Positions 47,541 to 59,683 of a stretch of DNA of 64,000 nucleotides are shown in pieces. Each line of letters opens with the position of its first letter. Positions within the stretch are counted from its first letter, which is position 1. The translations under genes and the position numbers were made by a program. Origin of the DNA: Notospermus geniculatus (Eukaryota; Nemertea; Pilidiophora; Heteronemertea; Lineidae); the NCBI GenBank assembly GCA_002633025.1, contig NMRB01000250.1, positions 109,419-173,418 on the forward strand, read 5' to 3'. The notes beneath the pieces are model-generated. The model had not been told where the DNA came from and made no database searches. It saw only the letters and a list, made by a program, of their open reading frames with translations.

Positions 47541-50500
47541 TATATTTTATGAAAATGGTACCCTTCTGTTGTTAATTGGCACAGCAGCCTAAGATAGGAA
47601 TAGTCACCTTTTGCAAAATCCAATCTCGACAATACTCTGTATCCTGGGAAACTAAACTTGACTAATGGTAGGTAAGCCTCCCCTGAGGCTGTACCTTTTC
47701 TTACCATACTGAGTCAGAGCGATAGTGAGGTCAGAGTGATAGTCAGATATATTATACCGGTATCTTTGGGGAGAATTGATTTTAGATCCCAAGATTGTTT
47801 GTCTTACCAGATCTACAACTGCCTCTTACATGTATCAGGAATAGGTCTAATCAGAGGGCTTCATGCTGCTACCCATTTGGCTTAGCATCACATGCCTGCA
47901 GCGGATTACAGGTTTTTAACCAGGATTATCCATTATCGGCATTTTTGCATTATCCCCGGGCCACCACCCGAATAACACTGTTCCTAACCCTAACAATAGC
48001 CCCAATAGGCTACTGTTGCTGACCCTAACCATGCTAACAATAGCCCTAACACTGACCCTATGATGGGGGATTGTGCAGTTAAGCCATCCTATTGTTTGAT
48101 GCGGCCTATTTTTATTCCGTTAATCGACCACCTTTTGGGGGCACTGATCGGCGATTCTTAATTCGTCCCCTAGGGCCTAGTGTAGAAGGGGTTGTGGTAT
48201 GTGGGGAATACGTTTTGAGAGGCCATGCCAACCCAAAACCCCCTCACTGCTGTCGGAGTCGAGATGGCTTCACTTCAGCAGTAGGCCTTGACAACATCAC
48301 TATCAGCATACGCACGTGGCTGGGCCAAAGTATATGGCTGTAGGCCTTCGTATACTTGTATTTCTTTACATCAACATCTATGCCAGTGTAGATGTATTTA
48401 TGTGTATGTATACATTGTATACCAGTACATGTATGTGTATTTGTATTGTACATGCATGGACATGATCATGATGGATGTTGCTGAACAAAATGTCAATAAT
48501 TGTCAACAGAAAACACCAACGCCAGAGGTGACCTTGGGGATCCAAATAATCGGGAAATCGAGGCAGACGACAAATGATTACCTTACCTCGATGAATGCGT
48601 CATCAATCAATCCATGTACGAAACTTTTGGGTTACAAATCGAGGAAATTTTGACATATGGCCATAGACAATGATAGAGTTTCGTTAACCCCAGAATCGTT
48701 GTTGTCGTCGGTGGTATTCCATCTCGGCCGTGAAAACGATAGGGACGAGGTCGGCTAGACTGACTTTGCGCAGAGTGACAGACTACCTGTACATTTTGTG
48801 CCTTGCCTGTAAACATCTACCCGAGGGAAAGATGAATGTTCATGAAATTTCACAGAGGTAAAGCAAGTGTAATAAAGATTGGTTACAGAAGTTAAGAACA
48901 AATTCTATTGCTTGTGTCACAAGAAATCAGACATAAAATTTTTCTCTGCCTTCATATGACGTCACAAAAAATTTGCCTTTACATCTTTGTATCAATGCGC
49001 CCAAAATAGCCAATTTCATGCATTTTGATAAAACTGCATAACCATTGTAATATCTGATCAATATACGCTTGCAAATAACACTAAAATCAACAATTATATC
49101 AACAATGCCCTCATAACCCTTCCTGACCCATGGACATTTTGATTCAAGTGAGACCTATTTCAGCATCCCATCTGGCCCCGGTGGTGGATTACAGTGCTCA
49201 GCCCAGCTGGGGGCGAAGTAACCATGTGCACTGATGTGACGGCGTACGCAAAAGATGGCGTTTGTATCGCTGTAGCGAGAGGGAAACATTGTTTCTGAGT
49301 ATTTTATTGTGATGTGAGTGACTCAACTCACTGATGAGTAGATGGTGACGAGAGCACAAAAAAGATGTCCTCAACATGATAAATTTCTTTTAACGGCGTG
49401 ATCGCGATTATCATAAAAATACAAACAATGTATGTCGTTATTGGTCACTCACTGACACTGCTGACCATGCTGACTGCACACCATCATGCATGCCATGATG
49501 ATACCATGCCGCATCATGCGTGCATTGTCACTGTCACTGTGCATGTGTGTACATGACAATTGACATGCTTAGGCCTACCCATCCACCATGAGGGGGTCCG
49601 TAAGAAGACCGGAATACACCGAAATACGCCAAAATACGCCGGAATACACCAAAATATCGCCGAAAACAGGGTTAAAAGGCTTCTTTTCAGTATTATTAGT
49701 AGTGAGGCAATGTATCATATCAATCCAATGCAAAAATGTACAATATGAATCAGTCTCAATATCGGACCCATTCTAACAGAAACACCGCCCGACGGGTGTT
49801 TTCGGCGATCGACCGCCGCCATGTTGGATAACCTCAAACACGCATCCAACATGTCCAAGATGGCGGCCGCTGGCCACCCGCCGAAAACACCTGATGCGAT
49901 GTTTCTGAAGTTGTCTTTGTGGATTTTGAGGCTGATCTTGCCCGTATCTGCCTCGTATCCATTTATAATACATAACATACCGGTAGCTACAGCATAAGAG
50001 TGAAATTAGATCTTTTGTATCGTGTTTTCGGCAGTATTTCGGTGTATTCCGGCGGATTCCGGTCTTCTTATGAACCGCACCATCAGGCATCACACACAGT
50101 TTGTAAACCTACAGGTGTCAAACATTGCGTGTAATAGGCCTATATAGCCTACTTAGGCTTAGCTCAGCTTGCTCAGTGAACAGGCGCGGATCCAAGGGGG
50201 GGGGGGCACACCTGGCCCATGCCCCCTCTATTTTGTGGAAAATCTTTTTAAAGATTTTCCACAAAATAGATTTTCCACAAAATTTTCCCAGACAGTTTTA
50301 AAAAACTGTCTGGGAAATTTTGAAAAGATGTTAAAATTTGGCCAAGGTTTTCCACGATGTGCGCTAGCTGTGCCCCCTCTTTCCCATGGTTCTGGATCCG
50401 CCCCTGGTGAACTGTTTAATAGTAGTGAGGCGCTGGTTGTAGCAACAACAGATTAGGCCTATATCTAAATCATGTCTCCTCTCTTGTGATGTGAGTGGTT

Positions 50501-51637
50501 GAGTTAGGAGTGTCTCATCATTACACTTACAGCATCCAGAGAGGGACTTCTTCACACCTTTCTCCTCTCACTCAGTCGCTCACATTATCACCTGTTCCAT
50601 GTCCAATCTCAACAGAGTTCAGAGGGGCGAAATAGGACTAAGCTTTTTTACCCTACCCTCCCTCTCCCTCCCCCTCCCGCAGGGATGGTGCCCCTCCCTT
50701 TCCCCCAGGGATGGTGTGGGGTAACAATTGGTTGGTTGATAAAGTCCTCTGCTCATTTTCTTGCAGCCTTTCTTAGGATACTCTGAGCTACATTCAAGTT
50801 GTTATTGACAAAATTCGTGACTAAGATTAGAAGATCATAGTCACTTAATTCCTGGAATTATTGACATACTGGTAACCATGGTAACCCTGCTGCCTCTCAT
50901 ACAATAGGTGTTGTTTGTTTATTGTGTTCTAAACCAGTTGAGAGCGTGCCTTGTGATATGTTGGAAGTTTGGGGTAAAAGTTGTAGAAAATGTAGCTACA
51001 GACTCAAAGGTGACCTTTTCCAAAACAAGTAGGGAACTGTGTGTGACTGGATATGAACCAGTGACCATGGTGATATGAGTGACCATGGTGATATGAACCA
51101 GTGACCATGGTGATATGAGTGACCATGGTGATATGAGTGACCATGGTGATATGAGTGACCATGGTGATATGAGTGACCATGGTGATATGAAATATCAAGT
51201 TCTATATCACTTCACTTCTCTATCTGATGAACAAATGTTGACTGTCTGATGGAAGCACTTTGGCCTCAAATGATAAGGAAATTCATGCCCAAAATAGACT
51301 TCCTCGTGATAGTTTTTAGGTCAGTACATGTCCAGGTTGGGTTATAAAAGACGTCATTTCCGTGATGATTCTGTTGTCTTGTGGGATGACATACTGTTGT
51401 AGGAAGTTCTCATTGTCATTAGGACTTTGAGAATCAAGAAGATCTGGTGAAACCATAAGGTAGGCCGTAACCATGAGGCCGGCTTTAACCATAAGATAGG
51501 CCTACAGTGTCATTTAATCTCTCTTTATCCCCCACCCCGGGCTCAGTCTGCCCCCACATTCTCCTCATCACTGAGTTTGTGCGGCCAGTGTTGACCCCCT
51601 GTGACCAAAATTCCCTGTGCCACCATTGTTAATGATT

Positions 51638-51885
51638 CATTAAGAAGAAAGCACAAAAATTGACACACAAAGTGGTAAATATCAAGAAGTCACTTAGCAA
51701 ATTTTCGACCCGGGGTCTTCTTCAGGCTGGCACTTTTCCACACTAGATTTTAGAAAAGAATAAATGGTCTTTAAAGAATAAATGGTCTTTTCTGAAATCT
51801 AGTGTGGAAAAGTGCCAGCCTGAAGAAGACCCCGATTGGGGGTCGAAAATTTGCTAAGTCCTGGAAGTTGACTTCTTGATATTTA
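51638..51885. mobile_element. 248-bp retrotransposed insert with 18-bp target duplication, copy 2 only
   Basis: CCACCATTGTTAATGATT occurs at 51620-51637 and 51886-51903 and only once in copy 1 (near 38703-38720). The insert is a large inverted repeat in which each half carries a CCTGAAGAAGACCCC ... GGGTCGAAAATTTGC segment. Long, exact target duplications point to target-primed reverse transcription, as in LINE or Penelope-like elements. Confidence 0.85.
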
Positions 51886-54417
51886 CCACCATTGTTAATG
51901 ATTGTCATCATAAACATTGATCACATATGATGACCATAATATGATATAATGATGAATGAGTAGGCGGATGTAATTATCTGACTGTATGTTGGATATGATA
52001 GACCACTGCGTACACCAGTTTCATATGAAATAAAGTTTAAAAGGGACGCAGCCTCCAGTGACAACAGTTGTGGAATTTGGAAAGGGTTCTTATTTTCACA
52101 TCTGTGTCAGGTATTTCTGGTTCCAGAAAGTGTCCATTGCTGATGCTGAGTTGTTGTATAACAGTCTGCATTGTCAGTAATGAAACTATCGACGGGTGGC
52201 TAGCAAACTGTCATCAGTCCTCTTTGCTGGAGTCTGAGTTGTGGCTTTAATTCTTGGCCTTATTCTGGTTTATGGGTATAATGATACCTCTAATAAACCA
52301 TATGGTGGACAGTGTTGTCAACAGCTCAGAAGTGCTGCAAACTCTGTTCTTCCCGTTTGACTGGCTTGGATCTAAATTCTAACTTACAGTACATGTAAAT
52401 TCATTATTTCTCCAATGTTGAGGATTTGGGACAATGTTCGCTGTCGCGTGGGTGGATCAGTGTCAAAGATGGGCACAGCAACAAGATGGGTCAAAACACG
52501 GTGAGCTCTGATTGGACAAATTCTACTGATTTTCTTTCTGATGTACCTCCATGACTTTCTGTACTTTGTGTACAGGTGGAGGTTCTGATCGTCCATCTGT
52601 TTGTCATCCACATGATCCATGGAAACACATTTGATCAATAACCATGCAAGTAGGCCCTGGGAGACTTGCTGAAATCACAATAAATCAGAAGTCAGAATGA
52701 CTGCTGTGAGCAATGCACCACACATTGTGGCAATTCTGCAATTCCTAGGCTTTAGAATGGGCTGATCCCAAGGTTCTACTTGTCCAAGTTGAATGCGAGG
52801 GGGTTCTTTTTCCAAGGTATGTTGTAAGGTGTCTCCCTCGTTAATGAATTTCATCGATTGATGTTCCCAGGTATGTTGATTTCACCATTCTTGATGAATC
52901 AATTTATCTGCTTCAACTTGAAACTCATCAACCACAGGTGACGGCTGCCCTTCAATCAAACATCAGATAGGCCTACTTCACCCTTCCACAGTTTGAACAT
53001 GTATCAATACGGGCTGGTATTGATCCAAACATTGATTGGCTTGAGCTGTAGAGCTAGTTCCAGGTAATCACTTCACAATTTGAAATTCTGTGCCTCTGTT
53101 CACTGTGTGCGTAAACATTGGCATTTAAAAAAAGGCCAAGGTAGATTGATTCTGATGGACTTTGACATTGCTCTTCTTAACGCACGTGTAGGCCTACTCT
53201 TCGGGAGATATCAGCAGACGGAGATGAAGGAGACGAGGTAGGTGCAGACTTAGATGGCTCCATGGTTCCGTGATCCTCCATTTTGATATATCAAGGCCTA
53301 GGCCTACACTTCACCCTTCAAACTACGCTCCCTTCCATGCCCGAGGGGTGTTAGGAACGCTGATCTGAGGGCAAAAGACGTCTGGGCGTCTGGTCTGAAA
53401 ATGATCAGTTGTGTCAGGTGTGGTGTTTGCACCAATCATCCTGCTGTCATTGTGTGTGATTTTCAAGTCATATTGATGTGTCTTCCTGTTTGTTGGTGCA
53501 AGCTGTGTGACCATCACCCCTGCAGACCTTGATCCGGTCAAGGCTAATTGGCTAATTAAGTGCTTAATTAATGAACGGCTTTGACCTTAAATCCAGATTG
53601 CATTTCCCCCTACCAGCTTGAACAACAAGGTTCTTGTCGGGGATGAATGACTTCAGAAATTATGGTAATTGTTGTATAGTTAATTAGTCTGTTTTGATGG
53701 CACAGTGTGGATGTGGGGGATATTTCTGACACACTAGATCTAATTAACCATACTAAATATTGATCTGGATTATTGTGGTTAACATCAATATTAGTGCATT
53801 GTTTTGTAAATATTGTCGAATTGCTATGAACTTTCTGCTTAACATTGGTGTCAGTCATTGTAATCATGGATTTTATACAATGTATCTCCATGTTGTAACC
53901 CAGCTGGTAGATGGCTTGTAGAATCTGAGCGGACCCCTTCTCATAAGGACCTCGTGGGATTTGTTGACCTCAGAACAACGGCATCGGAGAAAGTGTTGCC
54001 TCTAGGATATTTGTTTTAAGGATTATAACCACTGTTTTTGCTGGAGTTAAAACTTACCCCTGTCTTTCTACGGACTTCACGTTTGTACAAAAATGTCTCA
54101 AGTCAACTTAGCGATGGTTGATCTTTCTGGATCACGGAAAAGACGTTATGATTGGAGATTTAGTCTCCCATCTGGTGGTGTTGTCGAAAAAAAGATGAAG
54201 TTTTATTGGTGAGATTTACAGAGTTTTCTTATTTTTCTGCAGATTTGAGTTGCAGGAGTTCCGAGATTGCACACCTCGGGTTTTCATGTGGTGCAGGGAA
54301 GCCAGAGACTCAGCTCGGTTCAAGTGCTGTGTTCACTGGCGGATAAGGTTTCCTCCTGCATTACATGTTCGAGATGGCCTGTAGTGCTGTCATTGATGCA
54401 TGTATCTTTTCACTTCG

Positions 54418-54535
54418 ATAATAAGCAAGAAGTCAATCTCCAGAATTCACGAATTTTCGACCCCAAACGGGGTCTATTTCAAGTGGAACTTTACAATCTG
54501 AAACTCTAGAATAGACTAGAATAGACTGAATAGAC
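54418..54535. mobile_element. 118-bp retrotransposed insert with 15-bp target duplication, copy 2 only
   Basis: TATCTTTTCACTTCG is at 54403-54417 and 54536-54550 and single in copy 1 (near 41180). The insert has TTTTCGACCCCAAACGGGGTC, related to the 51638 insert, and ends in short repeats of AATAGACT. A repeated tail is typical of non-LTR or Penelope-like insertions. Confidence 0.85.
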
Positions 54536-55917
54536 TATCTTTTCACTTCGCTCATCTTCACCCACTCACACACACTTTGTGTGCGAGACTAGTGTATGAA
54601 GAGGAGCGAGACCAAAGTCCTCCTATGGGAGGATGGTATCTCATGAACTTCCTTGTGTGAAGTGCGTAAAGCTGACATTCCGACGTCATACTTCGGTTTT
54701 TCTGTTTTCGTTTTATAAAAAGGCTATAAAAAACCTTTGTGAGTTCAAATACAACTGAAGATATTTCATGTGACTTTAATAGGAAGCATGATGACTCTTG
54801 ATGAGGGTATTTACCAGGTCGTAAGAGGTTTCTCTTATTGAACAAGACACGTCAGGTTGGTTGTGATGAAAAAACTAATTGTTTGAATCTTTTGTTATAA
54901 AACTAGTTGACCTACATTTTAATGCAGTCTGTCTCACATCACAATACACAGCCACCTGTGCAACTGTATTCTGTTTTGTTTAAAAAAACATGTGTAATTC
55001 CATCCAACATGAGTTGGAACCACCTGTGTTTGGGCTGATATCACATGATTTTCTTTTAATGGCTTTGTAAATTTGCATAAAAGTATGTCATATCCCAGTG
55101 TTGGTCCATGATCAGTTATGATCCTAGATTCGCAATGAATGCTAATCATCGTGCATTCTGTATATTTATATTGTGATGGCGACAGGACATTCGTGGATTG
55201 TTCAATTTCTCTTGGATTATACGAACAGGTATGCCGGGCATCAGCCGACCCGAGGTCGCCAAGGTCGGCCTGAGCTTTTGCCAGGAATGAAAACGAAAAG
55301 CATTCATGTCAATTGATGCATCTCCCAGGTTCTAAAAATGAGGTCTCAGATTTAGAGGGCGAGCTTTCATCGTGTGAAAAGCTCGCTCCATCTCACTGAT
55401 TCCATGCAGCCTACACATCCATAGATCATCCTGCATCCTGGGGAAAGACCCCCCTCCACTTGCACTGTCATTGCCCTCCATAAAATGAGGTATCTAACCC
55501 AGAAGGATTATCATTGTTTTGGCCTGGTGAGGTAGAACTAACTGTAATCAGGTCTATAATCTGGTTACATAAACATTATCCTGAGATATTGAGTGTCAAC
55601 ATATTTTGTTGTTCACTGATAACAGGACGTATTTCGTGGGAATTTTCTGGACAGACACATGACATTTCATTGTGTCACAGACTTGTGTGGATGTTTTGGG
55701 AACTTTGATAGCGGTAGGATTTCAGGCCTCAACTTGAGGAGCAAGGAGGAGGGAGAGTTTCAAGTGTGAGAGTGTATTCAGTGCTGGAGCTAACATCGAC
55801 AAGATTTCCTTTGTTTTCAGGCCTCCTCAGAATCGCCTCGTCAGGGAATCCTGTTAGGATTTGTTCAAGATGTATTTTTGTGACTTTCTTGTCTTTTCTT
55901 ACAGCCTGAAGACATCG

Positions 55918-58900
55918 ATGGATTTCAGTTCATCCCGTGTCATCTCGGAGTGTGAACTCCCGTCCAGCCTGACAAACGTTACAGACATCTCGGAGACGAA
56001 CGCGAGTAAGGAGGCACCCAGCAACATCACCGGCGATTCAGGTTTAGCCAGATCGTTTACTAACACCCACCGTCCACGCGCCACAAGTACGCCAACTAAT
56101 GATAAATTACTTGGATCAGAGTCTGACAGTAGTGAGTAAATATTTGATTCGCAAGAGTTTTTGTTGCAAACCTTAAGGTGCCCCTCCATGTCAGAGTTTT
56201 CACGTACAAGTTGGCTCTCTATAGAGCTTGTGCAGGTGACGTCATCACGAAAAAATCCACCATCTTGCCGGTCAAACTGACGTCAAATGACGTCGGCGAC
56301 CCACGTGGTGCAGTTTGTCGTCAGCGCAAGTGGAGTGTTGCGTTTTCAACCATGACGCGATCTGCACGTGGCGCACTTTGTCGTTGACCGCCGGTCAAAA
56401 GTGACGTCATAATGAGCCGCTGCACAAGCTCTATAGACTATAGGCAACATGTCCGTAGAAAACTATGGGCAGTCGTTTGTGTCACATTGGTGATGGCAAA
56501 AGCCGTGAGGAAATCAACAAGGTAAATTGCTCATTGAAAGCAACTTGCACGAGATAACTCTCTCGTTGAAGAGCACCTTCCTACATTACGTACCCTTGCT
56601 TTGTGAAAGATTGCAAGCCCTTGCACTCAGTGTTCATGCAAATATAACGTCAGATATGAAGTTGTGTTTTCAGCTGTCGTCTCAACCTCTCCTCCAGGTG
56701 AACTGACAGGTAGTTGTGATGATGAAGCCGTCGTCGTGGGGTCACATGACATCCCTGAAGACCAGCAGATACCCGCCGTCGGTACGGACATCCAGGTCCC
56801 GATCGTTGGCTATGAGGTCATGGAGAACAGGACAAGGTTCACGGTAAGTAGGACTGCTTCATGTCATACAGCTCAGTCTGTCAGGGGATGGCTCTGTTTT
56901 TATAAAATGTGTAGTGATGCTGGCTGAGGGAGGTTAGGTCAGTCTATCTTGGTGCATTCAGTTGAATAGTCACAAATCATTCAGGAATTTGTCCTTGAGA
57001 TTTTCGCTACCAGATTGTCATTTCCGTCATATTTTACTTGACCAAGATGATAAGATCCCAGGTAATCTTGATATGACATTAGGTGAGATGAAATCATATG
57101 ATATTGGTTTGTTATCTGACTGATAACGGAAGAATTCATTGGTCAAGTACTTACATGTAGCAGTCACCTCTCAGTCTTGTTCGTCCCAGAGATGTCCCCA
57201 AAACAGGATCCTACTCCACATGTCATCATAGAATTGTAGCCGTGACCTTTGAATGAAATGTGTTTGTTTTTCTCTAGGTTTACAAGATTCACATCAAGAA
57301 AGGACCACACGATACCTGGTTCGTGTTCAGGAGGTACACAGACTTTGTCCGGCTCAATCGAAAGGTGGGTTAACTTTACAAAGATACATGTACATTCTAA
57401 TGATGGTAATAAGTGAACCACCGTTATTAGTACAGACTGAGTAGCTGAAGAAGACTTCCATCCTGAGGTAATCGTGGTTCTTAGCGCTACGAGTACGTCA
57501 TTCCCTATATCGCTGTGAGGTAGGGAGCAAGTGCTAAGAACCACTGATTACCGCAGGACGCAGATTGTGTGAGGGTCTAATGATGAGTGCCGTCCTCCAC
57601 AGATACACCTTAGGTTCACCTCAGCTTTTAAATTCCTGATTGTATGTGTCATCTAATCATTATTTCATTCCTTTCCAGCTCGGAGTTCTCTTCCCCGGTT
57701 TCCGTCTGGCCCTACCACCGAAAAAATGGTTTGGAAACTTTAAATCAGAATTCTTAGAGGAGCGGCAGATAGGTCTTCAAGCATTCCTAAATAACATCGC
57801 CGGTCACCGTGATATCTGTACTAGTCTTCCCGTAACGGAGTTCCTGTGTCTGGACGACCCCCCAGGACCTCATGACAGTCTCGAGGAGAGCAGGGTATGT
57901 GGTTATCATGGAAGTTAGATCATTGTGTACGTGTAGTTGAGACGGCCTCTTCCATACTTACCCGGTACATGGTCAATAATGATGTGCATTCAGCCATGAT
58001 GGAAAAATCCAATACAGCCAATACTGATGCATATTCCGAGAATGCCTCATGCATTACAGAAAACTTTGGTCAGTTTATTCTTTGTGGACTGGAGACATTG
58101 TTTTTCATAATCACCTCTGATTCCAGGCTTTATGTGAATCTCTTGAGGAATCCGTCTATGATCTGAGAAAAGAACTTCAGGAACGAGACGCCAAGATTGA
58201 ACTCCTGGAGGGCGAGGTGGCCATGTTGAGAGCAGAACTCGAGGATCTACGCAATAATGTCAAGTAAGGAACTGAAATACTGGCGTCTTTTAACACCTGA
58301 TTAGATATCCTGGTTCACGTTGTCATTGAAACTTTTCTGTTATTTCACGTTGTCATGGAAACTTTTCTGTTATTTCAGACTTGATAAAAGCATCACCAGA
58401 CGATCACCAAATAATTCATTACCAGAATCTGGGGAGTTTGAAAACGACAGCACGTCTTGTGTCGAGGCTGACCAGACGCACCACCGACCGAATAACTGGT
58501 AAGTACCGGTAAACAGATAAAGAATCTTGGTGATATCAGGATTCATTCTACTGGCCGTGAACGAAACGGCAGAGACATCCTACAGTTGGTGTGGTGTACA
58601 TGTGTAAGGTGTAGTATGTAATTAGTATTTGCTGTCTTGACGCAATGTTCCCGGAACGCAGCTATGCTGCCACCTTGTGGAGCATTCAGTTGTCTTGAGC
58701 GGAACGCCACATCATTAGATTTTTTCTGTATACTGTAAACCGTGAAATTTTCACGTGCGTTTTATTTTCGCGCTCGAGGGTCAAAACGCGAACATAAATC
58801 GTGCGAAAATCATTGGTTCTTGAGGTTTTATGAAGCTGAAGGGTTCCAATCGTGAAAAATTATTCTTCGCGAATTCATAGACCCCAAAAATCGCGAACAT

Positions 58901-59683
58901 TTAGCGCCGCAAAAATTTCACGGTTTACAGTATAAGGAATTTGGCTTTTTAAACGCCTGCGGGATTAACAGCGTGATTTCGACCACCACTATTCACAAAA
59001 TTGGGCAGCATTGTTTCCTGAACTGTGACAGGAATCAACGTCCCGCGAAAAGCAAAGTCCGATCGGTCCGATTGTTCAGCCAGGGATTAAAATATGTAGC
59101 TATAGAGATCATTACCATTCAAATATAATCTTACAATAGCAGGCTTTGTTTGGCGGACGTGCGTTCGTGTTTATTCCTCTCACACCTGTTTCACGTTTTC
59201 TGCACATGCGTATCTTCCCAAAGTGCTGACCAGGGTAGGCTCGAATGTATTAACCGCGAGTCAGAGCATGTATCACACACACCCGAACCATGTCTCCATG
59301 GTTCGGGGGGGGTGTGCATTCGAGAACTTGAGCAGAAAGTACCTCATATGCAACCCACTTTTATCGACGCTGCAATTAGATCCACACACAGGCCCAGGCC
59401 TACTCATATCTCTAAGCTGCCCTAAGCCTAAACCAATACTGGTTCTGATTCCTCTGGATCAAGGGAGCCTTATAGTTTACCCTCTTATTGCAGCCCTCCG
59501 TCGCCAGCATTTACCTCGAGTTACGAGATCCTTGAAAACAGTAATTCAACAAAACTTTCACGCTTGTCGGAGACGAGTACAGATGTCGCCATGACGAAAG
59601 GCGAAACAGAAATTCCGCCATCAAAGTCAGAAAAGAATGTGTCGAATCCTGCAAGTGACTTGCAAGTGATTCTCCCGTCCTGA
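55918..59683 (+). CDS. SNX16: Sorting nexin 16, complete copy
   Basis: This is a PX-domain protein that binds PI3P on endosomes and acts in endosomal sorting. Exons are 55918-56131, 56674-56843, 57278-57364, 57679-57894, 58127-58263, 58379-58498 and 59494-59683; all boundaries are GT..AG and in phase, for 377 codons plus stop. The PX domain runs over exons 2-4: [36 protein letters not shown] (PI3P-binding Arg-Arg-Tyr), [35 protein letters not shown] and [20 protein letters not shown], all close to vertebrate SNX16. Exon 5 is a heptad-rich coiled coil. The N-terminus and C-terminal tail are Ser/Thr-rich. The in-frame TAA at 58500 sits in a donor (TG|GTAAGT), so the last exon extends the tail; stopping there is an alternative. 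Human SNX16 is 344 residues. Confidence 0.95.
57467..57550. repeat. Foldback in SNX16 intron 3 (copy at 45805-45890)
   Basis: GTAATCGTGGTTCTTAGCGC and AGTGCTAAGAACCACTGATT are inverted around a 30-bp centre. Both copies carry it. Confidence 0.7.
58731..58932. mobile_element. MITE with TACTGTAAACCGTGAAATTT ends
   Basis: The right end AAATTTCACGGTTTACAGTA is the exact inverse of the left. The interior is rich in TCGCGAA and GCGAACAT words. TA flanks suggest a mariner-type target. It lies in SNX16 intron 6. Confidence 0.9.

Larger units (their letters stand above)
46569..58207. repeat. SNX16 locus, copy 2 of the large tandem near-duplication
   Basis: The copy starts at GTGCCAGTATTCTGTACGG, matching 33144-33162, and runs collinearly to exon 5. 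The part before the gene (46569-55917) has no convincing coding exon. It lacks several copy-1 insertions and has three of its own (47336-47540, 51638-51885, 54418-54535). Confidence 0.9.
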
